From Marinilabiliales bacterium (GTDB lineage Bacteria; Bacteroidota; Bacteroidia; Bacteroidales; SZUA-534), in the NCBI GenBank assembly GCA_003512955.1, contig DOTG01000023.1, positions 1 through 64,000 of the forward strand: a stretch of DNA of 64,000 bases. The letters run 5' to 3'. The notes under the pieces were generated by a model. It worked only from the letters and a program-made list of their open reading frames with translations. It searched no databases and had not been told where the DNA came from. The position numbers were made by a program, and so were the translations under genes. Positions 8,217 to 18,289 of this stretch are shown piece by piece. Every line of letters begins with the position of its first letter. Positions within the stretch are counted from its first letter, which is position 1.

Positions 8217-10280
8217 TTAGAATTTTATACCAATAACCAAAATGTCATCTACCTGAACTTCCTGGCCGCGCCATTTTTCAAACTCTTCGTCTATAATAGT
8301 CTGTTGTTCTTCAATCGGCAGGGTTGACACACGTACAAGCAAGTCTTTGAAATTACTGTACATGAATTTTCTTCCTTGAGGCCCACCAAACTGGTCGGCA
8401 TAACCATCGGAAAAGATGTAAATCATGTCATCTTTTTCCACTTTGATCTCATGGTTGGTATATTTTTTATCGGGATATTCCCCATGGGAACCAATCGCGT
8501 TTTTGTCGGGTTTGTATGAAATAAGTTCACCCTTCCGAACCAAATACATGGGATTGTAAGCACCTGCAAATTCAACTTCGTAGGTTTTATAATCAATCAT
8601 GCAAAGGGCAATATCCATTCCATCACGGATATTTGTTTTCCCCGATTCCTGCCTTAAGGCAAGTTCCACACCTTCGTTCAACGAATCGAGAATTTCAGCA
8701 GCCGTTTTGACTTTTTTCGTGTGTACAGCAAATTCCAGTTGGTTGCTACCAATTATTGACATGAAAGCTCCAGGTACACCGTGCCCGGTACAATCCACCG
8801 CGGCCACGATGGATTTGCCCTGCGATTTGTCAATCCAGTAAAAGTCGCCACTGACAATATCTTTGGGTTTGTAAAGAATGAAGCTATTGGGAACGGCCTT
8901 GTCGATAAAGTTCTTTGGTGGCAGAATAGCATTCTGAATCCGTTTGGCATACACAATACTATCGGTGATATGTTTCTTTTGTGCCTGGATTTCTTTATAG
9001 GCCTCTTCCAGGCTTTCATTTTTGTCGGCCAGCATGTTGCGTTGGTCTTCAATTGCATCGCGTTGAGAGGCAATTTCTTCTTTTTGTTGTTGAATTTCGC
9101 GGGTCCGTTCTTCTACCTTTTGTTCCAGTTCGTTGTAATAGCTTTCCAGTTCTTCAATCATTAAATTGAACTGTTTCGAGAGGGTAGTTATTTCATTGTT
9201 TCCAATTTCATCAGCCCGTTCGTTCAGGTGTCCGTGGGTTATCCGGTTAACTTTAAGCACCAGTTTTTTAATAGGATCAGTAATAACCTTGGTTTTAAAG
9301 TAGATAAGTGTGATTACCAATATCAGGGTTAAAGAAAAGATGACTATGAATTTTATCAGTTCATTTCTCAGGTATTCATGGTCCTGTGTGCGATCCGAGG
9401 TAATCCGTATCACAGATCCTTTATACAAATCGGTATTTTTGCGGTCCATATAAATGAACTGGTAATTCAACCTCCTGTGGTTGATGATGGTATCTACCGA
9501 AATGGTATCGCGGTTGGCAAAGGATTGTGACAGAATGTGTTTGTGGTTTTCTTCCAATTTCGCATTTTTATTTAGCGAAAAAGGGTTATCGGCTCCAATA
9601 AATAATTCTACATCGGAAATAGATTCTATTTTTTTCGATAACTGCGAAGTTGTATTTCGGATAAAGTCAATAATTTCGTCGGCTTCCGAAGAATAAACCC
9701 CGATCTGGATGATATATTTACTGTCAATTGTCGGGTGGTACGAGAATTTCTTAATACGCTTGGTTTTGGCTTCAATGGCAAAGCGTTCGCTATGGAAAAT
9801 GCCCTCGTGAAAGATATTCAGGAGCATGTTTTTATGTTCTTCGCCAAAGCTGAAAAAGTTGAGATTCAAATCCTGCTTAAAAGTGGTATTAACAACAATT
9901 CCGTTCTGGTTGATAATATAAATATCTTCCATGATTGGGTTCATCCCAAACTTGGCCTGAATGGTGGTAAGGTCTAATGTTTCAATATCGGCGGTATTCT
10001 TGAAATTGTTACGGATATTGTTGCTCAAACCTTCCATGCGGTTATTCAGCCTCGATTCAACCAGGTTGAGGGCCACATCCTGGAATTCAAGTACCTTGAT
10101 AATTTCGTCCCCAATAATGTAGTTTCGGGCAATACTTTCTTCGACAAGAATTTTACGCGTATGGTTGTAATTTAAAATCCCTAAAAGTAGAAGCGCCAGA
10201 ATGGGAGGAGCCATCACATTCAAAATCAATTGTTTGAATATAGTTGTTTTGCGTCTAGCTGCCATAATAAAATCAATCAT
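8217..10280 (-). CDS. membrane sensor SpoIIE-type serine phosphatase
   Basis: 687 residues. One membrane segment near 18-38, an extracytoplasmic sensor of about 270 residues, a second segment (FIVIFSLTLILVITLIYF, about 308-326), a HAMP linker, a coiled coil (about 375-445) and a C-terminal PP2C/SpoIIE phosphatase. The phosphatase carries VSGDFYWID, VDCTGHGVPGAFMS and IFSDGYADQFGG, the metal-binding aspartates and glycines of the family. Members dephosphorylate serine/threonine on partner proteins, often anti-sigma antagonists, in response to the sensor. Its ATG overlaps the stop of the upstream transporter gene in an ATGA arrangement, and the TIR-like gene follows after 9 bases. A paralogue lies at 13592-15631. 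Confidence 0.9.
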   Translation of the reverse strand: MIDFIMAARRKTTIFKQLILNVMAPPILALLLLGILNYNHTRKILVEESIARNYIIGDEIIKVLEFQDVALNLVESRLNNRMEGLSNNIRNNFKNTADIETLDLTTIQAKFGMNPIMEDIYIINQNGIVVNTTFKQDLNLNFFSFGEEHKNMLLNIFHEGIFHSERFAIEAKTKRIKKFSYHPTIDSKYIIQIGVYSSEADEIIDFIRNTTSQLSKKIESISDVELFIGADNPFSLNKNAKLEENHKHILSQSFANRDTISVDTIINHRRLNYQFIYMDRKNTDLYKGSVIRITSDRTQDHEYLRNELIKFIVIFSLTLILVITLIYFKTKVITDPIKKLVLKVNRITHGHLNERADEIGNNEITTLSKQFNLMIEELESYYNELEQKVEERTREIQQQKEEIASQRDAIEDQRNMLADKNESLEEAYKEIQAQKKHITDSIVYAKRIQNAILPPKNFIDKAVPNSFILYKPKDIVSGDFYWIDKSQGKSIVAAVDCTGHGVPGAFMSIIGSNQLEFAVHTKKVKTAAEILDSLNEGVELALRQESGKTNIRDGMDIALCMIDYKTYEVEFAGAYNPMYLVRKGELISYKPDKNAIGSHGEYPDKKYTNHEIKVEKDDMIYIFSDGYADQFGGPQGRKFMYSNFKDLLVRVSTLPIEEQQTIIDEEFEKWRGQEVQVDDILVIGIKF

Positions 10281-13200
10281 TCAAATATTTTATTAATTAG
10301 CATGAGGGAGAATGTTTTATGTGTTAGCAACATTTTGCCCATGCTCTCTTTTTTCAGTCCAATAACAAGGTTCCCGGTTATTAAATTGTTTGCTTCATGA
10401 GCTATATTTTTTCCTATATACAGGTCGATATTATCAGAACTGTTTGATTCTAGGCTTTGGTTAAAAATCAAAAATACTAAATAATTACTAAGTTGCTCCT
10501 TTGTAACGGAAAATTTCAGTGAATCAATGGTCTTTAATTCAAAATTAGAAATTACTGAAAGGTAATTGCTTGCATCGACAGAAAGAGCCTTCATAATTTT
10601 ATCGGCCTGTGAAATAGGAATCATGGTCAGATCTTCAAAGGTTGCCGATGGCAATTGGTAGTCGATATTCCGCCGGTTTTTGGTCTGAATCCGGCTTTTA
10701 ATCTGTGGCAAAAGGGTTGGGTTAATTTGTTTTATGACTGTTGAGGCCATCATCTGTAATTCAGGTTCTGGGCTAAACAGTTGCGCAATGATGTCGTTGG
10801 TTACCTCGGAATATTTTTTAGCATACAGGTTCAACGCTATTTTTTTTGTTGTTAATGAAATCAGGTTTGGATCGCGATTCAACAAATGGAGCAACAGTTT
10901 TTCGGGTTCGGATATCTCAACCGGGAAGAAGTTTTCTAAAAGTTTGACTTTCTCAATGTAAGGTAAATCTTCGAAAACACTTAAAATCATTGGTTTTATC
11001 TCTTCCGAAATGAACAAATCAAATAGTTCCAAAGCATAACCGACTCCTTCGGCGCTACCTCCGGTTAAATGGTCTTTAACATGCCAAACCGATTGCGCAT
11101 CGTAGGTTAAAGCCAATAGTTTGAACAGCGAATTCTGGTGGTTGTAATGTTCAAATTCCAGACTTTTTGAAAGTGTTTCGTAATCGGGTATATCCGCCAG
11201 CGATGCCAAGGCCGCTATATCCCATGAAACATTGTACGAAGCGGTGGTTATGGCATGAAATAGTTTTGGATAATCTTTTTCAGAGGCTGTGAAGTTGAGT
11301 TTCAATAATCCTTCGATGGCTTTCTCGCGGATTTCTTTTTTGTGGTGCGAAATATTTTCCAGCAAAAAGGAGGTAATCTCCGGGTGTTCAATTCCACTGA
11401 CGATATCAATGATAGCAAGCTGAGAAATAAGTTTGATATCGGTTTTGTAAAACACTTTCAACAGGAAAGGGAAATTTTTTTCTGCCATCTGGCCCAAGGC
11501 CAGGAATGCATCGGGAAATAGAGTTTCGGTTTCGGTAAATTCGACCAGTGTATTGCTGGTTTCAGTTTCGTTCAGTGCCCCACTCAATTGGATAGCAATA
11601 CATTGCACTTTATTGTCAGGTATCCGTAATAAAGCCCAAAGCATGTTTAGCTGGGTTTTTGCTTCTTGTTTCCAAATAAACTTAATGGCACTTACATAAT
11701 GGGCAGGGTCGGCCGATTTTAATAATTGGCTTAATTCTTTGATAGAATAAACTGCCTGATGTGTTTCCCATATTCTGAAAACCTGGTCCCAGGAATCTTT
11801 TGTTTTGTTCTGAAGGTGCTGAAGGTAAATCCCAATCCGGTGTTCTTTGGATATTTTTTGGAACGAATCGGTACTTAGTGAATCCGACAACAGTGCTAAA
11901 TGGGCGTGGTAATGATAAGGGCTGTAACTCTTGGTATAATCGAGTTTTGAATTCAGTAATTCAATGTTTGTGTGATCGATGGCCTGAATTTCATAGCTTT
12001 CATGTAATTCATCGGGTGAATCCTGTTGCAGGGCCTCTTCAAGGCTTTTCCGGTATTCACGGTAAAGTTTAAAGGTAATGTAAGCCCAAACCAAAAGTAA
12101 GCCAAACAGGAATACCGAAAAGTGTATAAGTTTAATAAACGCCAGTAAACCCAAGGTGCTCAGTAAAATCCCTGAAATTAATGCCGCAATTTCGTTAATG
12201 GTTCCATCAATCTTGGCCTGCACATCGAAGCGTATGCTCTTTTTTAACGATTGATACAGTAACTTGAACGAAGGCACCTCCAAGGCATCTTTCAATGTTT
12301 TGTTAAACAATTTGCTGAGCGAAATAAATAGGAAGAAATAGATAAATCCGGTGGCTTCAAGCTCATAACCACTAATAAATCCTATTAAAATGGCGATTCC
12401 AGTAAAAACAACCAATAGGAGAGAGGAGAGGAGCAGGCTGATTTTTAACCCATAAGTTTTCATCAATTTGCTGTAAACAAAGGTTTTGATGATAAAGGTG
12501 AATATCATCATGGAGCCTGTGAAAAAACCTAAATATTTGGCCAAATCTTCTTCAACTTTATATTGTTCGTTGGTTACCACCAAAAAAGAATATTGTACAA
12601 AGAATGCGGTAAACATAGAGAAGATGACAAAAAGCGCCATGTAGGTGATGTACGGATTTTTAAGGAAATCGCGTAGTTTGACCTGTTCTTGCAGATGCTT
12701 TTCCTTGTCGTCAGGACTGCTTTCTTGAGAAGCATCCAGTTGGAACCTACGCGATATGATAATTTCAATCAACATGGCAGCAACAATACTACCCGCGCTG
12801 ATAACCAAAAGGTTTTTGGTCCCGTTCAAATAGGCAATTATCAATGGTATGGCATAACTACTGATGATAATACCAAATACCTGACCCGAGTCGATGATAC
12901 CATATAAACGTTTCCCTTGGCGGAGGCTAAATATCCGGCCGGCTGTACCCCAAAAGGAAAGAATGGCAAGGATATTTAAGGGTCCTAACAAAATGAAAAC
13001 TATAAACACCGTCCATTTGGCGGCTGAAAACTCAAATAAAATCCGGACCAAGATAGTCAATAGAGTGATAAACAAAAATGTATAACTAGCCAGATTCGAG
13101 AACTTAATTTTGCTTTGGAATTTTGAAAAAGTGCTGGTCATTAAAATACCCACAATCCCCGAAATGATGTAAGCTTTTGGAATCATCGATTCGGGAAAAG

Positions 13201-13345
13201 TCTTTAAAAACAGGGTATGAGCCCCAATATCGAACGTACCGTAAAAGATGCCTAAAAAAATAGATTGTGTTATAAGCAAAAGCACGGGAGTAATTTCCGT
13301 GGCTTCAATATTAAGGCTTTTAAATATGTTCGTTTTTTCTCTCAT
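10277..13345 (-). CDS. NTT/MFS-like membrane protein with C-terminal HEAT-like repeats
   Basis: 1022 residues. The first 430 residues hold about 12 hydrophobic segments and resemble ATP/ADP translocase (NTT) or MFS proteins of Bacteroidota, with a basic loop SLRQGKRLYGIIDSGQ after the fourth or fifth helix that is typical of this group. Residues about 480-1022 are soluble and made of repeated helix pairs (NISHHKKEIREKAIEGLLKLNF, ALALGQMAEKNFP), that is HEAT-like repeats. The stop codon overlaps the start of the following phosphatase gene by four bases, so coupled expression is likely. Transport activity is not certain: the protein may serve as a membrane-bound signalling scaffold. No cyclic-nucleotide-binding domain was recognised. 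Confidence 0.75.
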   Translation of the reverse strand: MREKTNIFKSLNIEATEITPVLLLITQSIFLGIFYGTFDIGAHTLFLKTFPESMIPKAYIISGIVGILMTSTFSKFQSKIKFSNLASYTFLFITLLTILVRILFEFSAAKWTVFIVFILLGPLNILAILSFWGTAGRIFSLRQGKRLYGIIDSGQVFGIIISSYAIPLIIAYLNGTKNLLVISAGSIVAAMLIEIIISRRFQLDASQESSPDDKEKHLQEQVKLRDFLKNPYITYMALFVIFSMFTAFFVQYSFLVVTNEQYKVEEDLAKYLGFFTGSMMIFTFIIKTFVYSKLMKTYGLKISLLLSSLLLVVFTGIAILIGFISGYELEATGFIYFFLFISLSKLFNKTLKDALEVPSFKLLYQSLKKSIRFDVQAKIDGTINEIAALISGILLSTLGLLAFIKLIHFSVFLFGLLLVWAYITFKLYREYRKSLEEALQQDSPDELHESYEIQAIDHTNIELLNSKLDYTKSYSPYHYHAHLALLSDSLSTDSFQKISKEHRIGIYLQHLQNKTKDSWDQVFRIWETHQAVYSIKELSQLLKSADPAHYVSAIKFIWKQEAKTQLNMLWALLRIPDNKVQCIAIQLSGALNETETSNTLVEFTETETLFPDAFLALGQMAEKNFPFLLKVFYKTDIKLISQLAIIDIVSGIEHPEITSFLLENISHHKKEIREKAIEGLLKLNFTASEKDYPKLFHAITTASYNVSWDIAALASLADIPDYETLSKSLEFEHYNHQNSLFKLLALTYDAQSVWHVKDHLTGGSAEGVGYALELFDLFISEEIKPMILSVFEDLPYIEKVKLLENFFPVEISEPEKLLLHLLNRDPNLISLTTKKIALNLYAKKYSEVTNDIIAQLFSPEPELQMMASTVIKQINPTLLPQIKSRIQTKNRRNIDYQLPSATFEDLTMIPISQADKIMKALSVDASNYLSVISNFELKTIDSLKFSVTKEQLSNYLVFLIFNQSLESNSSDNIDLYIGKNIAHEANNLITGNLVIGLKKESMGKMLLTHKTFSLMLINKIFE

Positions 13346-13591
13346 GGCGAATTTGTTGCTAAATTATGAAAATATTTGGATGTTTATCTACAATTGTTAC
13401 GAATTGAAAAAATAGTTATCTAATTGAATGCTAATTCCGAAACACACTCAATAAACCATTAAGGGTGATTGTCATTTTTACTACTCATATAGATGGCTAA
13501 TTATCTGAAAACGAATAGTTTTACTATTAACAGAATTAACGGGGGAAAACTTTATCCACGAAAATGAGGTTAGTTGTTAGCGATGGTTTAT

Positions 13592-15631
13592 CTAATCGAG
13601 CAAATCTTTGGCAGAGATGGTTTTTTTCTCCTTTGTGTGGGAATATTTAAAACCAACTACTAAAATATCATCAATCTGTTCGGTATTGCCTTTCCATGCT
13701 TCGAAGGTCCTGTGCAGGGTGGACGGTTGGTCCTTCAACGGCCGATGGTTGATATCGGAGATTAATTTTCTGAAGCGGCTGTAATTGAATTTTTTCTCTC
13801 CGGTTTCTTCAAATTGCGAAGTGTATCCATCGGTAAACAGGTAAACTACATCGTTTTCTTTCAATGGAATGGTAACATTGGTAAATATTTTCTGAATGTT
13901 GTCGTAATATTCCCCAATTGGATAGATGCTGCCTTTAAACGTAATGGGCGAACCTTCGCGCATTAGAATGATTGGCCGTTGCGCGCTGGCAAACTTCATC
14001 TCATGCGAATCGTTATCGATGCTGCAAACGGCGATATCCATGCCCTCGAACCTTTGTTCGTGGTGATTTTTATAGCCAAGCAAGTCGTTTATTTCGGTAT
14101 CGAGCCTTGAAAGGATTAGTGCTGGATCGGTAATGTATTCATAGTTCACCAAATGGTGCAAAATGGTCATTCCTATCATACTCATAAATGCCCCGGGAAC
14201 ACCGTGCCCTGTGCAGTCAGAGGCAACAACAACCGTTTTGTTTTTAATTTTTGAGAACCAATAAAAATCACCGCTCACTATATCACGAGGTAAGATATAC
14301 ACAAAAGATTCAGCAAAAAGTTTACTAAAGTCAGTTGGATTTGGTAAAAGCGATTCCTGAATCCGGTGGGCATAATTTAAACTGGCTGTAATGTCATCCT
14401 GTTTATTTTCGAGTAGATTTTTCTGATGGTCGAGTAGTTTGTAAGCCTCATTTAGTTTCCGGTTGGCCTGGTATAAAAACTCCGACTGCTCTTCAATTTC
14501 GTTGCTCCGCTCTTCCATTTTATTTACCATCTTGTTAAAATTTCTCGACAAAATGGCAATTTCATTGTCGCCTTCCACAGTCACCCGTTCGCTGTAATTT
14601 CCGCTTGTAATGATTTTAGTTTTATCAATCAGATGATGGATGGGTTTCACAATGGCTTTGGCCCGGTTGTTAATTAACAAATACACCAATAACAGCGAAA
14701 CAACCAGAACAATACTGATCTTAATCTTCTCCCGATTGATAAAATGAGTCTGGGCCGATGAGTCGTTTGAGATGCGGATGATAGTCCCGGTAAATAATCT
14801 TGGATGGGAATCAGGAATGAAGAAATATGTATATTTAATATTGTTCGAAGTGTTTTTATCATTTAACGAAAGAGTCAGCATCTTACCATTGAGCAGTTCC
14901 GGGATGATGTATTGGTGTTCTGGGATAAATTCCTTTTTAAGGTTTAGCGGGTAAGGTTTGTCGCCATAAAAGAAGATGTCAACCGATGTTAGGTTCGGTT
15001 TTTTATGTGGGATTTCATCCATGTGCCGGATGAAATAGTCGTAGATTTTATCAGCTTGTGTTGAATACAGTCCAATTTCAACAATATATTTTCCATCGTT
15101 GGTTGGGTGGTAGCTGTACTTCTTGTACCGTTTGGTTTTGTGTTCAAAAAAGAACCTCGGGCTATCAAAGCTTTTGTTTTTAAATACATTCAGTAAATAT
15201 TCTTTATGAGCCTCGCCAAAACTGAAAAAATTAATGTACATATCCTCTTTGAACGTGGTATTTACCACAATGCCGTCTTGGTTGATTACATAAAGGTCAA
15301 AATCATTGGCATCCATGCCAAGTTCTTTCCGTATCGAAATCAAATCGGTGTTTTCAATATCCTGAGTCGATGCAAAATAATTGTTCACCAACAAATTGCT
15401 ATAATGGTGCATCTGCAAATCCATGGGTTCCTCAATAATAGAAAGGGCCACAAATTGCAGTTCGATAAATGATTTTATCTCCTCATAAATAAAATTCCGC
15501 TCGGTTTCGGTGTTGGCATGCAGTATGGTTTTGGTATTCCGGTAACTGAAAACACCAATGATAAGTAAACCCACTATAACAGGTAATACAATATTGATAA
15601 AGAGTTGCCGATATATGGTATTAATTTTCAC
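13592..15631 (-). CDS. membrane sensor SpoIIE-type serine phosphatase (paralogue)
   Basis: 679 residues beginning with a GTG codon at 15631 (protein start MKINTIYRQLF). The layout is the same as the 8217-10280 protein: membrane segment (VLPVIVGLLIIGVFSY), extracytoplasmic sensor to about residue 300, second membrane segment (ISIVLVVSLLLVYLLI), HAMP, short coiled coil and SpoIIE phosphatase with VSGDFYWFS, SDCTGHGVPGAFMSMIG and LFTDGYTSQFEE. The sensor parts of the two proteins are also similar (VINQDGIVVNTTFKE in both), so they arose by duplication. It is followed by a 246-base gap before the NTT-like gene and may be transcribed separately from the rest of the cluster. Confidence 0.9.
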   Translation of the reverse strand: MKINTIYRQLFINIVLPVIVGLLIIGVFSYRNTKTILHANTETERNFIYEEIKSFIELQFVALSIIEEPMDLQMHHYSNLLVNNYFASTQDIENTDLISIRKELGMDANDFDLYVINQDGIVVNTTFKEDMYINFFSFGEAHKEYLLNVFKNKSFDSPRFFFEHKTKRYKKYSYHPTNDGKYIVEIGLYSTQADKIYDYFIRHMDEIPHKKPNLTSVDIFFYGDKPYPLNLKKEFIPEHQYIIPELLNGKMLTLSLNDKNTSNNIKYTYFFIPDSHPRLFTGTIIRISNDSSAQTHFINREKIKISIVLVVSLLLVYLLINNRAKAIVKPIHHLIDKTKIITSGNYSERVTVEGDNEIAILSRNFNKMVNKMEERSNEIEEQSEFLYQANRKLNEAYKLLDHQKNLLENKQDDITASLNYAHRIQESLLPNPTDFSKLFAESFVYILPRDIVSGDFYWFSKIKNKTVVVASDCTGHGVPGAFMSMIGMTILHHLVNYEYITDPALILSRLDTEINDLLGYKNHHEQRFEGMDIAVCSIDNDSHEMKFASAQRPIILMREGSPITFKGSIYPIGEYYDNIQKIFTNVTIPLKENDVVYLFTDGYTSQFEETGEKKFNYSRFRKLISDINHRPLKDQPSTLHRTFEAWKGNTEQIDDILVVGFKYSHTKEKKTISAKDLLD

Positions 15632-15716
15632 TAGTTTTTGTTAAGTGCACTCAAGGTGCTTTTCATTTTTGCACTAAATATACTAAAATTCATAAAACCT
15701 CAAATAGAACGAAAAT

Positions 15717-16535
15717 TTAAAGGTGGTTGATGACCGATCTTATCTTTGTGAGCTTGATTAATAAATCTTCCAGATAATCAAGTTTTAGCATATTGGCACC
15801 ATCGGAGAGGGCTTTGGAAGGATCGGGGTGGGTCTCGATAAAGATGCCATCCACGCCCACGGCAATACCGGCTTTGGCCACGGTTTCTATCAAATCGGGC
15901 CTTCCGCCGGTTACCCCTGATGCTTGGTTTGGCTGTTGCAGCGAATGGGTAATATCGAGGATCACAGGGAACCCGGTGGCTTGCATCTCAGGGATTCCCC
16001 GGTAATCGATCAATAAATCCTGATACCCAAAAGTGGTCCCTCTTTCGGTGAGCATCACCCGGGGATTTCCGGCATCGGTCACTTTTTGAGCGGCAAACTT
16101 CATGGCACCGGGAGCTAAAAACTGACCTTTTTTGATATTTACTACTTTCCCGGTTTTTGCAGCGGCTTCCAGTAAATCAGTCTGGCGGCATAAAAAAGCA
16201 GGAATCTGAAGGATATCGACATATTGGGCGGCCAGGTGTGCTTCTTCGGCTGTGTGAATATCAGTTACAATCGGGACTTTTAATTGTTGACGCACCTTAG
16301 CCAATATTTCCAAAGCTTTTTCGTCGCCAATACCCATGAATGAATCCTTTTTACTTCGGTTGGCTTTACGGTATGATGCTTTAAATACGTATGGAATGTG
16401 GAGGTTGTCGGTAATTTCAATCACCCGTTTGGCTACTTCAAAAACCAAGGGTTCGCTTTCAACCACGCATGGTCCGGCAAAAAGGAAAAAATTCCCTGAA
16501 TCGGTGTTTTTTATATAAGGGATAGTAGCTATCAT
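15717..16535 (-). CDS. kdsA: 3-deoxy-8-phosphooctulonate synthase (KDO-8-P synthase)
   Basis: 272 residues from the ATG at 16535, which matches the usual family length of about 275; an upstream in-frame start at 16577 adds only an AT-rich tail. The enzyme condenses arabinose-5-phosphate with phosphoenolpyruvate to make KDO-8-phosphate for lipopolysaccharide in the cytosol. Family signatures are present: FFLFAGPCVVESE near the start, FKASYRKANRSK, TDIHTAEEAH, LCRQTDLLEAAAKTG, ERGTTFGYQDLLIDYR and the VDGIFIETHPDPSKALSDG end. It stands alone between the phosphatase gene and the divergent mnmE. Confidence 0.97.
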   Translation of the reverse strand: MIATIPYIKNTDSGNFFLFAGPCVVESEPLVFEVAKRVIEITDNLHIPYVFKASYRKANRSKKDSFMGIGDEKALEILAKVRQQLKVPIVTDIHTAEEAHLAAQYVDILQIPAFLCRQTDLLEAAAKTGKVVNIKKGQFLAPGAMKFAAQKVTDAGNPRVMLTERGTTFGYQDLLIDYRGIPEMQATGFPVILDITHSLQQPNQASGVTGGRPDLIETVAKAGIAVGVDGIFIETHPDPSKALSDGANMLKLDYLEDLLIKLTKIRSVINHL

Positions 16536-16892
16536 AATACCAATACTTTTTTTAATTAGAGTCCTCAAAAATAACAATTAATTGCATTTTGTAAGTAGGT
16601 TTTAAATTTAACCTAAATTCTACAGTTGGGATAATAATGGTTATATTTAATAGTAGTGAGGTTTCACGATGTAGCATGAAGAAGAATTGATTTAAAATAT
16701 TCATTTTTCATATTAACCGTACTGCAACTTGTGGATGTAAGTTTTAATCGCATTTGTCATTCAAAAGACTTGCATCATAAAATTAATATGTCTTAAGTTA
16801 CGTTGTTGTTACTTCTATCCCGAGAATCTTCGGAAATTCGTAAGATAAAGAAGGAAAGAATCCCTATTTTTGACAAGTAATTTTATACAGTC
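16536..16892. other. divergent intergenic region kdsA/mnmE
   Basis: This 357-base AT-rich spacer separates the divergently transcribed kdsA and mnmE genes. Apart from the mnmE promoter candidate near its right end, no ORF with coding character, RNA gene or strong hairpin was seen. Confidence 0.5.
16865..16872 (+). promoter_or_regulatory. candidate -7 element for mnmE
   Basis: TATTTTTG matches the Bacteroidota -7 consensus TAnnTTTG and lies 20 bases before the mnmE start codon. A clear -33 TTG was not found, so this is a candidate only. Confidence 0.4.
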
Positions 16893-18278
16893 ATGGGAGA
16901 AGATACCATTTGTGCCATTTCAACTTCATCGGGCAATGGGGCCATCGCGTTAGTCAGGATTAGCGGCCCTGAAACATTTTCCATTGTTTCGGAAATTTTT
17001 CATTCCACAAAAAAAGGGTTTGATTTATCGGTTCAGCAAAGCCAAACCCTCCATTTTGGCGAGATACGTGAGGGCGAAACCCTGATTGATGAAGTTCTGG
17101 TTTCGGTTTTTAAAAACCCACATACCTACACGGGTGAAGATTTGGTCGAGATTTCATGCCATGGTTCGCTATATATTCAGCAAAAAATATTGCATTTATT
17201 GGTTTCTTCGGGAGCACGCCTGGCCATGCCCGGTGAATTTACCCAGAGGGCTTATTTGAACGGAAAGATGGATTTATCGCAGGCTGAAGCTGTTGCCGAT
17301 TTGATAGCCTCCTCCAATGCCGCGGCACACCAAATTGCCATGAACCAGATGCGTGGAGGCTTTTCACATGAGTTGAACGGTTTACGGGCCGATTTGCTCC
17401 AGTTCATCTCGCTTATTGAACTGGAGCTCGATTTCAGTGAGGAAGAGGTTGAATTCGCCGACCGGACGGCACTGCGTAAGTTGTTGGAAAAGATTGCCCA
17501 GGTCATTCAAAAATTAATTCAGTCATTTGAACTGGGAAATGCCATTAAGAATGGAGTTCCGGTGGCCATTATCGGAGAACCCAATGTGGGAAAATCGACC
17601 TTGTTAAATGCCCTATTGAACGAAGAAAAAGCCATAGTTTCAGAAATTGCAGGCACCACCCGCGATGCCATCGAAGATACCTTTAATTATCAGGGTATTT
17701 TGTATCGGTTCATTGATACCGCCGGTTTACGGCATACCACCGATACCATCGAAAATTTGGGTATTGAACGGACGTATCAGAAAATAAAACAGGCAAAAAT
17801 TGTGTTAGCCTTGTTCAATGCCACCGATCCCGAAGAAAAAATTCAGGCATCGTTGCAACAAATTTTAGAAAAAGGGGGGGGCCAAAAAAAGATCATCCTG
17901 GTCCGGAATAAAGCCGATTTAACTGTCAATGAAGGAACACCCATAAAAAGCAACGCCATTTTTTCAGAGGTAACCATATCGGCAAAATTTCACCACTCCC
18001 TGGATAAACTTTTAAGAGCCATCAGTGATGCCACCCAATCGGACGCGTTGGAAATGGGCGATGTTATTGTTTCGAACATCCGGCATCTGGAGGCATTGAA
18101 AAATGCACTGTCCTCGCTGCAACGGGCTATGGAAGGGATGGAATCAGGGGTTACCCACGATTTTTTGGCCATGGATATCCGTGAAGTGATTCATTACCTG
18201 GCAGGCATCACCGGTTCCGAAATTACTACCGATGAGGTATTGGGGAATATCTTCGGCCAGTTTTGTATCGGTAAGTAA
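16893..18278 (+). CDS. mnmE: tRNA uridine-5-carboxymethylaminomethyl modification GTPase MnmE
   Basis: 461 residues, full length. With MnmG this GTPase installs carboxymethylaminomethyl groups at U34 of certain tRNAs. The N-terminal tetrahydrofolate-binding domain starts with DTICAISTSSGNGAIALVRISG; the G domain shows G1 GEPNVGKST, G2 region GTTRDAIED, G3 DTAGL and G4 NKAD; and the protein ends with FCIGK, the conserved CxGK motif. A run of eight G in a row in the DNA near 17873 keeps the frame intact. The neighbour downstream is convergent. Confidence 0.97.
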   Translation: MGEDTICAISTSSGNGAIALVRISGPETFSIVSEIFHSTKKGFDLSVQQSQTLHFGEIREGETLIDEVLVSVFKNPHTYTGEDLVEISCHGSLYIQQKILHLLVSSGARLAMPGEFTQRAYLNGKMDLSQAEAVADLIASSNAAAHQIAMNQMRGGFSHELNGLRADLLQFISLIELELDFSEEEVEFADRTALRKLLEKIAQVIQKLIQSFELGNAIKNGVPVAIIGEPNVGKSTLLNALLNEEKAIVSEIAGTTRDAIEDTFNYQGILYRFIDTAGLRHTTDTIENLGIERTYQKIKQAKIVLALFNATDPEEKIQASLQQILEKGGGQKKIILVRNKADLTVNEGTPIKSNAIFSEVTISAKFHHSLDKLLRAISDATQSDALEMGDVIVSNIRHLEALKNALSSLQRAMEGMESGVTHDFLAMDIREVIHYLAGITGSEITTDEVLGNIFGQFCIGK

Positions 18279-18289
18279 AATACATCGGT

